Assembly: GCF_000327385.1 (NCBI RefSeq)
Contig: NW_008710566.1
Span: 116,998-180,997 of the forward strand
Direction: 5' to 3'
From: Lottia gigantea
Lineage: Eukaryota; Mollusca; Gastropoda; Lottiidae
DNA length: 64,000 nucleotides
The translations under genes were made by a program, and so were the position numbers. Under the pieces are notes generated by a model, which saw only the letters and a program-made list of their open reading frames with translations, searched no databases and had not been told where the DNA came from. Positions 22,788 through 35,599 of the stretch are shown in pieces. Position 1 is the stretch's first letter. Every line of letters starts with the position of its first letter.

Positions 22788-22871
22788 ATGGCGGTGAAGG
22801 CGAAAAAGGTGTGTAGGTCCTGTCAATCGAATTTGCTAAATCCAAAGTGCAACGGTTGTTGTTTGGGTTAA
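22788..22871 (+). CDS. Possible small Cys-rich ORF (27 residues)
   Basis: ATG to TAA encoding a peptide with a VCRSC...CNGCC pattern, two closely spaced cysteine pairs as in zinc-ribbon knuckles. It is too short to judge. A gtgtgt donor-like site follows codon 7, so it might instead be a first exon. There is no downstream partner on the plus strand before the beta-galactosidase gene. Confidence 0.15.
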   Translation: MAVKAKKVCRSCQSNLLNPKCNGCCLG

Positions 22872-23514
22872 TTCTTGTCAGACCTGTAATAAAATGTGTA
22901 GTAACAATAGAAAAAGACATATTTACCGGTTTTCTTGCTTGACGACCCCGACAAGACTTACTTCATGTCAATAATGTTACCTGACCAGGTTAATCAACTT
23001 TCACCGGAAGTCGGCAGATTGGAGGTTATTTTCGTCAAATTTTGGAATCAGACCACAAATGATTTCTTCATTCTCGATGCTATCTCTTGCCTTTAGTAGT
23101 TAGGCACTCTCTCTTTGTAGGGTAGGCCTTGAATTACAAATAGGCCTACAATTTAGCCTCCCCATTAATCTACATGGGAAGCTCCAATGCGTCTGCTATC
23201 AAGTCAAGGGGGTGAAAAATAAACTCAAGATTCAGCAATTCAAAGTGAACTTTATTTTGGAATGCATATTAATATGAACAAAAATAATTTATATCATACA
23301 AAAATAATAAAATTAACAAAACTGATTAAAAAAATACAACAAACAACACGACCAAAGGTCAATTAATTATCACAAAACAATATTGAATGCTCCTGCTAGC
23401 AATTATAATTCAAAAATTCCTATACAAAATTGGTTGACATTATAAAATGGTCTATGTGCATAGAGAACCAAACTGCATAATAAGGCTTTATTGGTGATAT
23501 TGCTTGGATATTAT

Positions 23515-23540
23515 TGTATATATATATATATATGTGTGTA
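23515..23540. repeat. TA/TG microsatellite
   Basis: A short tatata-rich run with gtgtgtat, in AT-rich DNA between the Kelch gene and the 64-bp satellite. Confidence 0.7.
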
Positions 23541-23784
23541 TGTTAAATTATACGTAAGCCACAAAATGTTATTTTAATACAAAATGCTGTAAAATTCCCA
23601 TCAACATATATTATATTACAGTACAAAAATATCAGTGAACTTTGTATAAAATAGTGTTTTTTACCCTATCAAGTTTTTGTTTTAAAATCGTTGTTTAATT
23701 ATTGTTAAGTAGCTATAATGATGATAAAAAAATTACTATAAATAAATATACATATTTTAATGCATTTAGTTTTTTTTTTCCTAC

Positions 23785-26115
23785 TTGACAAACCTAAATA
23801 CCAAATAAACACTATTAACCATGTGGACTTCCTAATAGTGATGTCAAGTTGACAAACCTAAATACCAAATAAACACTATTAACCATGTGGACTTCCTAAT
23901 AGTGATGTCAAGTTGACAAACCTAAATACCAAATAAACACTATTAACCATGTGGACTTCCTAATAGTGATGTCTACTTGACAAACCTAAATACCAAATAA
24001 ACACTATTAACCATGTGGACTTCCTAATAGTGATGTCAAGTTGACAAACCTAAATACCAAATAAACACTATTAACCATGTGGACTTCCTAATAGTGATGT
24101 CTAGTTGACAAACCTAAATACCAAATAATCAATATTAACCATGTAGACTTCCTAATAGTGATGTCTAGTTGACAAACCTAAATACCAAATAATCAATATT
24201 AACCATGTAGACTTCCTAATAGTGATGTCTAGTTGACAAACCTAAATACCAAATAAACACTATTAACCATGTAGACTTCCTAATAGTGATGTCTAGTTGA
24301 CAAACCTAAATACCAAATAATCAATATTAACCATGTAGACTTCCTAATAGTGATGTCTAGTTGACAAACCTAAATACCAAATAATCAATATTAACCATGT
24401 AGACTTCCTAATAGTGATGTCTAGTTGACAAACCTAAATACCAAATAATCAATATTAACCATGTAGACTTCCTAATAGTGATGTCTAGTTGACAAACCTA
24501 AATACCAAATAATCAATATTAACCATGTGGACTTCCTAATAGTGATGTCTAGTTGACAAACCTAAATACCAAATAATCAATATTAACCATGTAGACTTCC
24601 TAATAGTGATGTCTAGTTGACAAACCTAAATACCAAATAAACACTATTAACCATGTGGACTTCCTAATAGTGATGTCTAGTTGACAAACCTAAATACCAA
24701 ATAAACACTATTAACCATGTGGACTTCCTAATAGTGATGTCTAGTTGACAAACCTAACTACCAAATAATCAATATTAACCATGTGGACTTCCTGATAGCC
24801 ATGTGGATTTGACAAACCTAAATACCAAATAAATGATATTAACCATGTGGACTTCCAAATAGTGATGTCTAGTTGACAAACCTAAATACCAAATAATCAA
24901 TATTAACCATGTGGACTTCCTGATAGCCATGTGGATTTGACAAACCTAAATACCAAATAATCAATGTTAACCATGTGCACTTCCTAATAGTGATGTCTAG
25001 TTGACAAACCTAAATACCAAATAAATTATATTAACCATGTGAACTCCCTGATAGTGATGTCAAGTTGACAAACCTAAATACCAAAAAAATATTAAAAGCC
25101 ATGTGGACTCTTTGTAAGGGAATTTGAGTAAGCAAATGTGGATTTGACAAACCTTACTACCAAACAAACACTATTAACCATGTGGACTTCCTGATAGCCA
25201 TGTGGATTTGACAAACCTTACTACCAAATAATCACTATTAACCATGTGGACTTCCTGGTAGCCATGTGGATTTGACAAACCTTACTACCAAACAAACACT
25301 ATTAACCATGTGGACTTCCTGATAGCCATGGGGATATGACAAACCTAACTACCAAATAATCACTATTAACCATGTGGACTTCCTGATAGCCATGTGGATT
25401 TGACAAACCTTACTACCAAACAAACACTATTAACCACGTGGACTTCCTGATAGCCATGTGGATATGACAAACCTAACTACCAAATAATCACTATTAACCA
25501 TGTGGACTTCCTGATAGCCATGTGGATTTGACAAACCTAACTACCAAATAAACACTATTAACCATGTGGACTTCCTGATAGCCATGTGGATATGACAACC
25601 TAACTACCAAATAAAAACTATCAACTTCCTGAAAAGGATGTTGAGTTGACATCCCAAATAAAATTTAGTATCCATGTTGACTCTTTATAAGACGAACCTA
25701 AATACTAAATAACCAATAGTAACCATCTAGACTTCCTGATAGCCATGTGGATTTGACAAACCTTACTACCAAACAAACACTATTAACCATGTGGACTTCC
25801 TGATAGCCATGTGGATTTGACAAAACCTAAATACCAAATAATCAATATTAACCATGTGCACTTCCAAATAGTGATGTCAAGTTGATAAACCTAAAAACCT
25901 AATAAATGATATTAACCATGTGGACTTCCAAATAGTGATGTCAAGTTGACAAACCTAAATACCAAATAGACATTTTTAACCATGTGGACTTACTAATAGT
26001 GATGTCAAGTTGACAAACCTAAATACCTAATAGATGATATTAACCATGTGGACTTACTAATAGTGATGTCTAGTTGACAAACCTAACTACCACATACACA
26101 TTTTTAACCATGTGG
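23785..26115. repeat. 64-bp satellite array, about 36 copies
   Basis: The unit contains gacaaacctaaataccaaat, then aaacactattaaccatgtgg, acttcctaatagtgatgtc. The period is 64 bp (23787 to 23851). The left part is nearly homogeneous. The right part contains a variant with gatagccatgtggatttgac alternating with other variants, giving a local higher-order pattern. The array ends about 70 bp short of the beta-galactosidase stop codon, so it may be transcribed as 3' UTR: the nearest minus-strand AATAAA I see is beyond it, near 23249. Confidence 0.93.
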
Positions 26116-26185
26116 ACTCTACGCAAGAAATGTAAAACAGACAGACTTAATCTCAGATTAAAATATTTTTGAGGTTGACGAAGGT

Positions 26186-29100
26186 TTAAACACGTTTATG
26201 ATAAGGATAACCCTCTGGGATGTTTCTAATATTAGAATGAAAGCCAGGTGGTATTTTATTTATAACTGGTATATCAGTGAATGATATTTTACAAACACTA
26301 GAACTAGTGCAAGTTGTATTCTCCAACTCCAACACCACTAAATAATTCAGTTTGGACGGCTCCTTCAACACTGGTTTGGGTACATAGAGCGTTACTTGTG
26401 GTCCCATCACCGGCCAGTATCTACCTAGATTGAAACCATTCACTAAGGCTTGACCCTGAAATTATAAAACAATATAAAATTCTACATCATAATCATCTAT
26501 AATAAATAGTGCTGGCAAGATATATTGGTGAATTGACTTGTATTTCCAAAACTAGCATTTCTGATTAGGAATCTATTTCTGACACAGCAGTATGAGATGA
26601 ATTTTAGTCAATTGTAAAGCCAGTTTTTTTTATTTTCAAAATAACTGCCATTTCACCTGCAAGAAAATAGAACTGACCTTGGTCCAGTTGGTAGGATCTA
26701 AGAAGGTATCTTTAGGTTCATCACTGGACGCTGGGATTGGAATTTTACCAATAAAAATGGACGGTGTTTGTAAACCCTTATTCTTTTTAGGTCCAGTACT
26801 GAAATTTTAACATGAAAATTGTCATCAAAGGGACACATTTAGGATTAAATATTTGAATAATTGAATATTTGGATAGCATTATATTCCCTATTTTTTTTAA
26901 TAGGGGGAGAGGAGGGGGAGAGGAGGGGGAGCTTTGCATTTGTCTCCCCAGAAATATAGTTTATATACTTTTTTTTTCCAACAATATGTCTCAAAATGAC
27001 CGAATCAATATAATTTTTCCAAATTTGTCTCAGGTAGAACCTACTCAGAGACTCCATGGCAGGCTCAGACTTCCCCATTTGGAATCTTAATCCCTGACAG
27101 TTGTCTCCCCAAAAAGCCTGTCTTCTCTCTATTTTTACCCCAGAGTTCCAGGTAATGGAGCCACTACTATTGCTTTTATACAAACCTCTTAATGTTGTGC
27201 TGAAATATGGTGGTACCATTGATATTTTCTAAAGATATAGGATAGATCGTCCAGTCTGTTAATATTTTACCATTTAATGTTACATTAGCTATTATACCCT
27301 GCAACACAAAAAAATAGTTTACTTGACTTAAAGAGATTGTAAACAGGTTCTCTAAAAAAATTATGTGTATAAGGGACACTGATAGAATCAATTTGCACCA
27401 TTCCAATTTTCAATCAGACGTCTGTGTTTCCCGCAACTCCACTGAAATGTTTGATGACTTTAAATGCTTTATCACATAATTCAATGAGTCAATGTCATTC
27501 GTGCTACAAGTATCGAGGCATCTGATGCTATTTAGGAGAATGGCATTAAAATATCACATGACAGTTTAATCACATTCTATTGGCCATTGAGAAAATCTTG
27601 ACTGAGCTTTTGCTCACATCGAGCACACACGCAAAGCCAATTGTCAATCTTGCCAAAATTATCGCACAGAATAGATTTCTGATGCATCGTCCTGCAAGGC
27701 AAACGACACAGCAAAAATTACCCGCACACAGTGAGCGCCTAATCTAATACCTTAAAGTGAGAAACAATCTACCTTAGTGTTGTAGTTCATTAATGTAGCG
27801 AAACCAATTCTGCCTGTATTTTCTACCAGTATATCTAGATATTGGCCCTGTTTACCTGTAATATTGACCTGTGTTGTATCATCTCGAATAAATATACCCT
27901 GTGGCACCTACAAAACATAATTCACATTGATAAATTAAATTTATATCCTAATGTTCTGTATCTTATTGGACTAATGAAATGAAATAGAGTTCTATATCCT
28001 ACTGTTCTGTACCTTATTTGACTAACGAAATGAAATGGTGTTTTACATCCTACTGTTCTGTATCTTATTAGACTAACGAAATGAAATGGTGTTTTACATC
28101 CTAATGTTCTGTATCTTATTAGACTACCGAAATGAAATGGTGTTTTATATCCTAATGTTCTGTATCTTATTGAGCTAATGAAATGAAATGGTGTTTTATA
28201 TCCTACTGTTCTGTATCTTATTGAACTAATGAAATGGTGTTTTATATCCTACTGTTCTGTATCTTATTGAACTAATGAAATGGTGTTTTATATCCTACTG
28301 TTCTGTATCTTATTAAACTAATGAAATGGTGTTTTATATCCTACTGTTCTGTATCTTATTAAACTAATGAAATGAAATAGAGTTTTATATCCTACTGTTC
28401 TGTACCTTATTGAACTAATGAAATGAAATGGTGTTTTATATCCTACTGTTCTGTATCTTATTGAACTAATGAAATGAAATAGAGTTTTATATCCTACTGC
28501 TCTGTATCTTATTGAACTAATGAAATGAAATAGAGTTTTATATCCTACCATTCTGTGCCTTATTAGATTGATGAAATGAGTTTTATGCTCAACTGACATG
28601 GACTGATGAAGTGGTCATGCAGTGTCCAATAAGGGAAATTTAACCATTTCAGGGAACATTGTGGATCATATGCTTCTTCCTTTTTGGTTTGGCAGAACCG
28701 ATAATAATTAAGAAGAGATCTAATTTGATTTTTGGAGTTAATTCCCTGTGCTAATAAGTACAAGACTGACTAACCTGGTCTATTGTTACGTAGCCTCTAT
28801 CTCTCACACCACCAGTTATTAATGGGGTTGGTGTAGTAATATCAGTTGGTAATTTGGTACGATATAAAATAAAACCATAATACTGGGAAAAAAAAGAAAA
28901 TTATATCCAAAGGAACCTTTACAAAGGTTGATGATCAGGAACCTGTTTCACAAAAACGTATCCAAGATTAAATCATAGTTTTAAAGAAAAAACAGCAATT
29001 TGATTGGTTAATTTATCTTGATTTGAATTCAAATGTAATTATTGACCAATCAAATGACTGAAACCTTGAAATTATCCAAAGTTGTTCATGACTAATATAC

Positions 29101-32100
29101 TTGACTACATGCGCACACACACCTCTGACCTTTGACCTTTTTTACTCTGAGAGGCCAAAACAAGAAGTATTCACTTACAAATTTGATCTGCTCCATTGTC
29201 AATGGATAGGTTGATGAGACTGGTTGATTGGGACTAAGAACTGACAGAGCATCTTGTACTGTAGCTACCTGAATATACAAAACATTAAGATTTAGCTCAA
29301 TTGATAAGTTCTGTACCTTTGGGATTCATGGAATCAAGCAGACGTTCAATAAAACAAGTTGGAACAGAGTTCCACGTGTACCGAAAAAATTGTAGGTGAA
29401 GACAGAATTCAAAATGGCGGAGAAGGCAAAAGATTGAGGGTAGAATCTGAACTGACAGAACCTGTTCAGAACTCTCCAATCGACCACCACCTCTATCTTT
29501 AGTGAAAAACAGCTTTTGCTGCTGACATGTGTTTCAGATACACAATCCTCAACAGGACTGATGGTGGAAATGGGAAATAACTTAATGTTTGGATTTTAGG
29601 CATGTATGAATAAAATCATTGAGCAAGCTGAACTATATATATCAGATATGACATGGAAAAAAGTATCATTGCAGTGTGCAATGTGAAATAACCTAGTCTA
29701 TTTTGGAATGCCCACTGTACCTTCAACATGCACAATAATGTTAAACTAGACTTTAAGGTGCCATAATTTGCTTGATGGAACATTTTGAGGCACAAAAAAT
29801 TTGCAATTTTCCAATGTGTAATCAATATGTGTCAAAAAAGATGAAACCATTTTTTTTTTAAAAACTTACAAAATTCATATCTGTATCTCCGTAATTGCCT
29901 TTTGGTGTATTTGGTGGAATTGGCATCTCTGGTAGCTTTTGGTACTGAAATAGAAAATAGATTTATAAATTCATGTTATCATGAGCTGAGCTGTTTGGGC
30001 TAAAACTTTTATAACTAGACCTAAAATGATAATGCATTATTTAATCAAGAAATTCATAATAATAACAATAATAATGAAATAAAAGCAGGAGTAATTCTTT
30101 GGTACCACTGTACTTTTGTCTTGGCTTACCAGCCTTTTTGCTTTATTTTCAAGTCTTATTTTAATCTGGTCTATAAATATAGCTGGTAAATATCAAGTTA
30201 TTAATTCATAATGTTCTTACCTTGGATATAGTTTGCCGAATAGCAATGTATTTATCAGTTATGTCCCCTGTTTCATTTAAGGGGGAGTCATAATCGTAAC
30301 TGGTTGGTACAGGTTGGTAGGGAGGGGCATTGGCTCCTGAAACAGAAATCAAGAGTTGTAAAAAATGGCAACACCTTGTAGTGTGCAATAAGGAAAATTT
30401 TGCCAAATTTACTCTTTTCTAATGCCTGGAACTGGTTGGTATTCACTCATGAGATCTCCCATCAAATATTTTGTCCTTTTTCCATGTGTCAATCCCTCAA
30501 AACCACAACAATGACAGGGAAAACCAGCCACCATCTTGACTTTACATTGTCAAGCAACTTTCTTTCATTTTAATTTATGCTTACCATTCCAGTATCCAAA
30601 ATTTGTTCCACCTTCAAACATATACCTATAAGACAAATTGCCGACGAAATTGGACATGTCAACCACACAATATGATCTATTATCAATAGAATCTTTTACT
30701 CCAAAGTTTATTCCTGATTTAGTTTACTCAGATTTTAGAATTTTTTTGTCAAATCCATCAGTCCTGATGAGTGAATATGTGTATTAGGTATAAGGTATAA
30801 GGTAATATGAGATGTTTTGGACTATTACTACACCAACTTTCTAGAAAGCAAATTTTCAAGTCCAAAATGTGATAAGCAACTTACATATTGACGCTGGCCC
30901 CTAGTGCTAGTATTTTATCTAAACTGTTACATACAGTGTCTATAGCAGTATGAGCATGAGGATTACCCCAATGATCTAACCAGCCTGTATAGAATTCAGA
31001 GTTCACCTACAACACATAGAACATAATATTAGATGTTTGGTCAATGACCAGCTCAAGACTGGATATTTCTATTCTTTTACTAGATGTACAGTCTAGTCCC
31101 AGCTGGCAAAAAAGGAAACTTGTGATCCTAGGCTGTTATCCTTGTAATATCATTACTATCATGGTACTAAAGGTAACCTATGCAATATAGGGAAGGATCT
31201 TTGCAAAGTAACTCACCAATGACCTTTAGGTTCAAAATGGTACTAAAGGTAACCTAACCAATATAAGGAAGGATCTTTGCAAAGTAACTCACCAATGACC
31301 TTTAGGTTCAAAATGGTACTAAAGGTAACCTAACCAATATAAGGAGGTTCAAAATGGTACTAAAGGTAACCTATCCAATATAAGGAAGGATCTTTGCAAA
31401 GTAACTCACCAATGGACCTTTAGGTTCAAATAGTTATAAAGGTAACCTATGCAATATAAGGAAGGATCTATCCAAAGTAACTCACCAATGGACCTTTAGG
31501 TTCAAAATGTCTCTGAACTTGAAAATTACTGGCTGGATTACCTGTAAAAAGACATTTAAATCAACATTAAGTACTCATCTCCATTTTTCTACATAAACAC
31601 CTATATAACCACATATATATATGATGTGAAAAGTCATTGTCATTGTCGTGTTTGAGGGAAATTATTATAGATGTCTCACAAAAGCACTGGCCTGGGTCAA
31701 AAAAAAAAAAAAAAGATTTGAGATGATTCATGAAAGCATGAAAAAGATGACGTCATCAAACACTTAGTTTTAGTGGAATTGCAGGAACCACAGATGTCTG
31801 ATTAAAAATTGGAATGATGTAAATTGATGCTATCAGTGTCTCTGATACACATAAAAATTTCAGAAAACTAGTTTACAATCTCTTTAATACTTGTTGTATT
31901 TGTCTTATTCTAAATTTGATGATCAAAATAAAAAAAGATAACATACTGGTTGGTCCGAAGTCAATAGTAACATAGCAACCTTCAACAGTACCACACTTAA
32001 CATATGCATCCCCATCTCCGTCTGTGGTATAAATAATGGCCTTCTCGCCCAATCCAGTACGAGCTTTCTGATACAGAAATCTTAAATAGTCGTAATCACA

Positions 32101-35015
32101 TGCAAAATAACTACCATATTCATTCTCAATCTGAAATGTTAATCATAATAATAACAGGTGTTTTACATATTCCAATTAGACGTCACTATTTCATAAAGCT
32201 GCTTACAGGCCTTTGTGATAGTACAAGCTTATGATTTAGTGAAATCATATAAACCATAGATATCTGATTGAAAATTGGAATAGTGCAAATCAATGCTATC
32301 AGTGTCCCCACTACATGTAAAAAGTTTAGAAAACCTCTTTACAATCCTTTCAATATTATTAACTGAACACAGTCGTTTTGATATCATGAGCTAGCCTGGC
32401 TTCAAAATCAAGGACAAGATGTCTGCAATTCTGAAAACATGAATTCAGGCCCATAACAGGCTTGGTTGTTTGCTGGGGCAAGTAATATAACGGGGGCAAT
32501 GGTGTAAATAATGGAATTGGTCGTTCAGGGAGGCAATCTGTTTTTCGCCCCCCTTATGTAATTATTTAAGTTTTTGGACTTAGTCCCAAGATTTTCTTAC
32601 CTGTACCATTAATATAGGACCACCATTAATATGAAGATATTTCTTTAAGATTGGTAACAAGACATCATACCAACCATCTACAGCTTTTATATAATCTGAA
32701 ACACATATATATACATGATATTATAATTTTATCTATTCTCATCTAAACTTAAAGATGTTTTGTACCAGTTAAAAGATGTGTAGATGACCTGCATTAATGA
32801 TGTAATCCAGATATATCAATATCTTAAAGGAATTGTAAAGAGTTTTTCTAATTTTTTTATGTGTGTCAGGGACACTGATAGCATCAATTTGCACCATTCA
32901 AATTTTCAATCCGGCGTCTGTGGTTCCTGTAATTCCATTAAAAATAAGTGTTAGATGACATCACTAATCGCGAAATTTGCTTTATTACATAAGGTTCTTC
33001 ACGATTAGTGGCATTCCTCAATGAAATGAATCTGCCTACCTGGATCCATAGTTCTGACCACCATATTGGGATTAATGGTTAATAACCAAGCTGGTAGTCC
33101 TCCCTGAAGTTAAAAATATCAAAATTCAGATAACAAAAGATAGTCTGGGACAATAACAGTGTGGATCAGAGTTGCATGTTATTGGGTAAAATACCAGGCC
33201 CCTGGTATCATTATCTGTATCAGTGCTCTGCAAACCAGATTAAAGCCAATCAAAAAACAAATACATACAATATATTTTGAATTTGTCATATTCAGAATGA
33301 CTGAGATAACCCACAGAAAATACATGAAACAAAATATATAAAATTGTTTTGATAACCAGTAAAAATTTGACTTTTCACAGTAATTAACATGGATGAGTGA
33401 GGTACCCCACAAAAAATAAATGAATCCAAATAATTAGATCTGTATCACTATAGACTATCCTGAGCTATATTGGTTTTGAATGAAAAAATCATGCATGTTA
33501 GATTTTAACATATATATCTGCTCTCGTGCTCTGCTCTCGTGCTAATCTGAAACCAAAAAACCCTAAGGAACTTACGTATTCCCATTCTCCACAGATATAG
33601 GGACCTGATCTCATTAAAACTTTTAAACCAACATCTTGAGCTGTTTGTAAGAATAATTCTAGATTAGCTAGACCAGTAAAATCGTATTTCCCTTGTGTTG
33701 GTTCATGGATGTTCCAGGGTACATATCTAAAATAAGACAATATTTTAAACTGTGTTTTCAAGAGTAACAATTTTGATTTATTTTGTCCTCCATGTTGTAT
33801 GATATTGGCAGTTGGGCCATCTTCACATCAATCATACCTTAGTCTCAGAAACGGGAATTTTTTACCTAAACCAATCAGCAATAGTGCTAACAGCCTACCA
33901 TGTTCAGAATTATCTGCATTCGAAAATTAAAAAGATGAGTCGTCTTTTCTTGAGACACTGCCATATAGTAAAGACATCAATAAAAATAGGAAAAGAAATT
34001 TTAGTACTTCTGAAGACTATTTACATACATTCAAGACTCAAATCAACACCCCACAAATGGCGCACCTTTCACTTTATAATTTAGTTGTTAATTTCATTGA
34101 ACTTTCATTTTAGCCGAAGTGATAAATCATCACCCTACTGTTTCCACACTTACGTCTGTACAGTGTTCAATCCAGCAGCCACCATTTTCATCAGTCTATC
34201 TTTCCAGTAGTATGGGTGAGTCCTGCTGTAGTGCATACTACCAGAGATGGCCCGGAATGGCTTACCATCCAGAATAAAAGTGTTGCCATTATAGTCTATG
34301 GTAAAACTATCATTTTGACACTGAAAATGGAATAGTATCACAGATCAAAGTATTCACAGTATGAAACATAATTAGATTTCGGAAGGCAAAGAGATGCATA
34401 TAAAGGATTGTGGACTCTCTTAAATTGATGTTAGGTTGATAGACCTTAATGACCATAAGAAAAATGTCAGCTTTTTTAACATCGAAAGTGAAAGTTTAAA
34501 TAAACCCAAATAGCACATAAACAACTTTTTTTTATGTCTACTTCTACCTGACAACAATGTTGCACATTTTGAAAAATATTTTCATTTCTTGAAATATCAA
34601 TTCAAATAGAGCACTGAGTGTATTCCTTAACATTATGGTATGTGGACACTGAGCGGAGACTGGAGAGTCGTACAGTCAAGTAACCTAATAAATAAAAAAA
34701 AATTTTCGTTTTCATAACTTCGACCAAATTCGGTGTTGAATCCTTATATCCACGAAAATAGGATACACCACTGTATTTGTATGACTTTATTATGACTCTT
34801 TCTTTGACTTTAGATTAGAGTTTGAATTTTTGAACGACAAAATTAAGACATTTCATAATCGTCTCCTTGTCTGCTTCAATCGGTGCGACAGGCGTATATT
34901 CTGTCTATTGCCTAGTCTTACAGAACAGTTGTCTCGTCATACTAACCTCACAAATATATATAAACGAAATAAAACAAAAGAAGGTAACCAAAATGCTGTT
35001 TCTCCTGTCAGCCAT
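26186..35015 (-). CDS. GLB1: Beta-galactosidase, lysosomal (GH35)
   Basis: Lysosomal exoglycosidase that removes terminal beta-galactose from gangliosides, glycoproteins and keratan sulfate. Exons on the minus strand: 35015-34947, 34320-34154, 33726-33576, 33103-33040, 32695-32601, 32130-31947, 31541-31486, 31006-30885, 30625-30585, 30336-30221, 29944-29870, 29268-29179, 28882-28775, 27907-27773, 27298-27186, 26798-26678, 26455-26186. All are GT-AG and in frame; 658 residues against about 677 in human. Signal peptide 1-23. The TIM barrel includes [14 protein letters not shown] and [19 protein letters not shown]. The catalytic acid/base is Glu186 in IENEYGSY and the nucleophile Glu266 in [14 protein letters not shown], followed by [15 protein letters not shown]-terminal beta domains end with [16 protein letters not shown]. 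It appears complete and functional. Introns hold MITEs, a SINE-tail satellite and copies of an exon edge. Confidence 0.96.
27329..27500. mobile_element. MITE family 1, left arm only
   Basis: From ttaaagagattgtaaacagg through gacactgatagaatcaattt to gatgactttaaatgctttat, in the intron between GLB1 exons 27773-27907 and 27186-27298. The right arm is missing. Confidence 0.75.
27935..28575 (-). repeat. 51-bp satellite derived from a SINE 3' tail, about 12 copies
   Basis: On the minus strand each unit reads actccatttcatttcattag, then ttcaataagatacagaacag and taggatataaa, which is the SINE 3' tail with a linker. The period is 51 bp, with some units about 5 bp shorter. It lies in GLB1 sense, ending about 30-50 bp before the acceptor of exon 27773-27907. 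The 51-bp period keeps a repetitive minus-strand frame open (28318-28599); this is not a gene. Confidence 0.88.
31130..31500 (-). repeat. Tandem partial copies of a GLB1 exon end with splice donor
   Basis: The 3' end of GLB1 exon 31486-31541 (coding HFEPKGPL) and its donor gtgagt are repeated in the intron downstream in gene sense. The block actcaccaatg-acctttagg-ttcaaaatg recurs near 31211, 31287 and 31405 besides the genuine 31480; a truncated block with ttcaaaatggtactaaagg lies near 31345. Each is joined to a spacer containing ggtaacctaaccaatataag. Two of the copies lack one base relative to the exon. Confidence 0.88.
31738..31892. mobile_element. MITE family 1, right arm with TGACGTCA
   Basis: From gatgacgtcatcaaacactt (TGACGTCA at 31748-31755) to acaatctctttaa. 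Located in the GLB1 intron before exon 31486-31541. Confidence 0.8.
32170..32353. mobile_element. MITE family 1, degraded right half
   Basis: Contains catagatatctgattgaaaa, gctatcagtgtccccactac and acctctttacaatcc; lies in a GLB1 intron. Confidence 0.7.
32824..33015. mobile_element. MITE family 1, left half
   Basis: From ttaaaggaattgtaaagagt through acactgatagcatcaatttg and tggttcctgtaattccatta to the hinge tcactaatcgcgaaatttgc. It ends about 25 bp from GLB1 exon 33040-33103. Confidence 0.75.
33800..34087. mobile_element. MITE family 2 copy in GLB1 intron
   Basis: Contains cttagtctcagaaacgggaa, cctaaaccaatcagcaatag, gatgagtcgtcttttcttga and acattcaagactcaaatcaa, all hallmarks of the family. 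Both termini are eroded. Confidence 0.75.
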
Positions 35016-35599
35016 TTTAACATGTCATGTGATTTTCAATCACGTGGTATTGAAAGTCACCATATGATCTGTGTCTGGCACGTGATTGTCACGTGGTTAT
35101 CGAGAAAAACTGCCAACTTTCTAAAACTCAACGAAACTAGGAACATGTGCGTTTTTGCACGTTAAATGTTGCATTTTTATTGAAACAAGGCACGAGGTAC
35201 ATCCAAGATCCATTAAACGATCATTTTAAATTGAAATGAGAATGTGTCAAGCCTTATTTTATTGAGAGCACGGCAAATGATTATGAAGAAATAGCTCAAA
35301 GATGGCGGGTTGGTGGGGGAAAAGTGGCATTTCCTTTTCCATGCTTGCTTATTAATTAGAGATGATGCAAGGCAAAATTTTCCACCATTACTTTCAGTAT
35401 ATGAAATAAAATCACACAGTTTAAAAAAGTCATTGCTCGACTGACTGGAGTTGCATTGCATGTGTATTTTTTCAAAATGATTTCCAGAATCAAGTGTGTC
35501 CAGTGTCACTAGACTGGAATAGCTGATATGCTACTTCGATATTCAATTTCAGGGTGTTCACATAAATAATAATGTTGTTTTGATCCTTCATTGTAGAAA
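35016..35599. promoter_or_regulatory. Presumed bidirectional promoter, GLB1 / C2H2 zinc-finger gene
   Basis: The 584 bp between the divergent start codons must contain both transcription starts and at least one 5' UTR intron of the zinc-finger gene, since an acceptor (ttgtag) lies at 35595-35596. CACGTG-like cores appear in the half nearest GLB1 (tcacgtgg near 35039 and near 35090; gcacgtga near 35079). CACGTG/TCACGTGA-type boxes are the known CLEAR targets of TFEB-family factors at lysosomal genes. The TFEB link is inference; the boxes here match only the core. Confidence 0.45.

Noticed and set aside
23785-26115. CRISPR-like array (regular repeats)
   Set aside because: The 64-bp unit repeats along its whole length with no unique spacers, in an animal genome; it is a satellite.
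28318-28599. 93-codon minus-strand open frame with FHFIS repeats
   Set aside because: It is the SINE-tail satellite in a GLB1 intron read in its 17-codon period.
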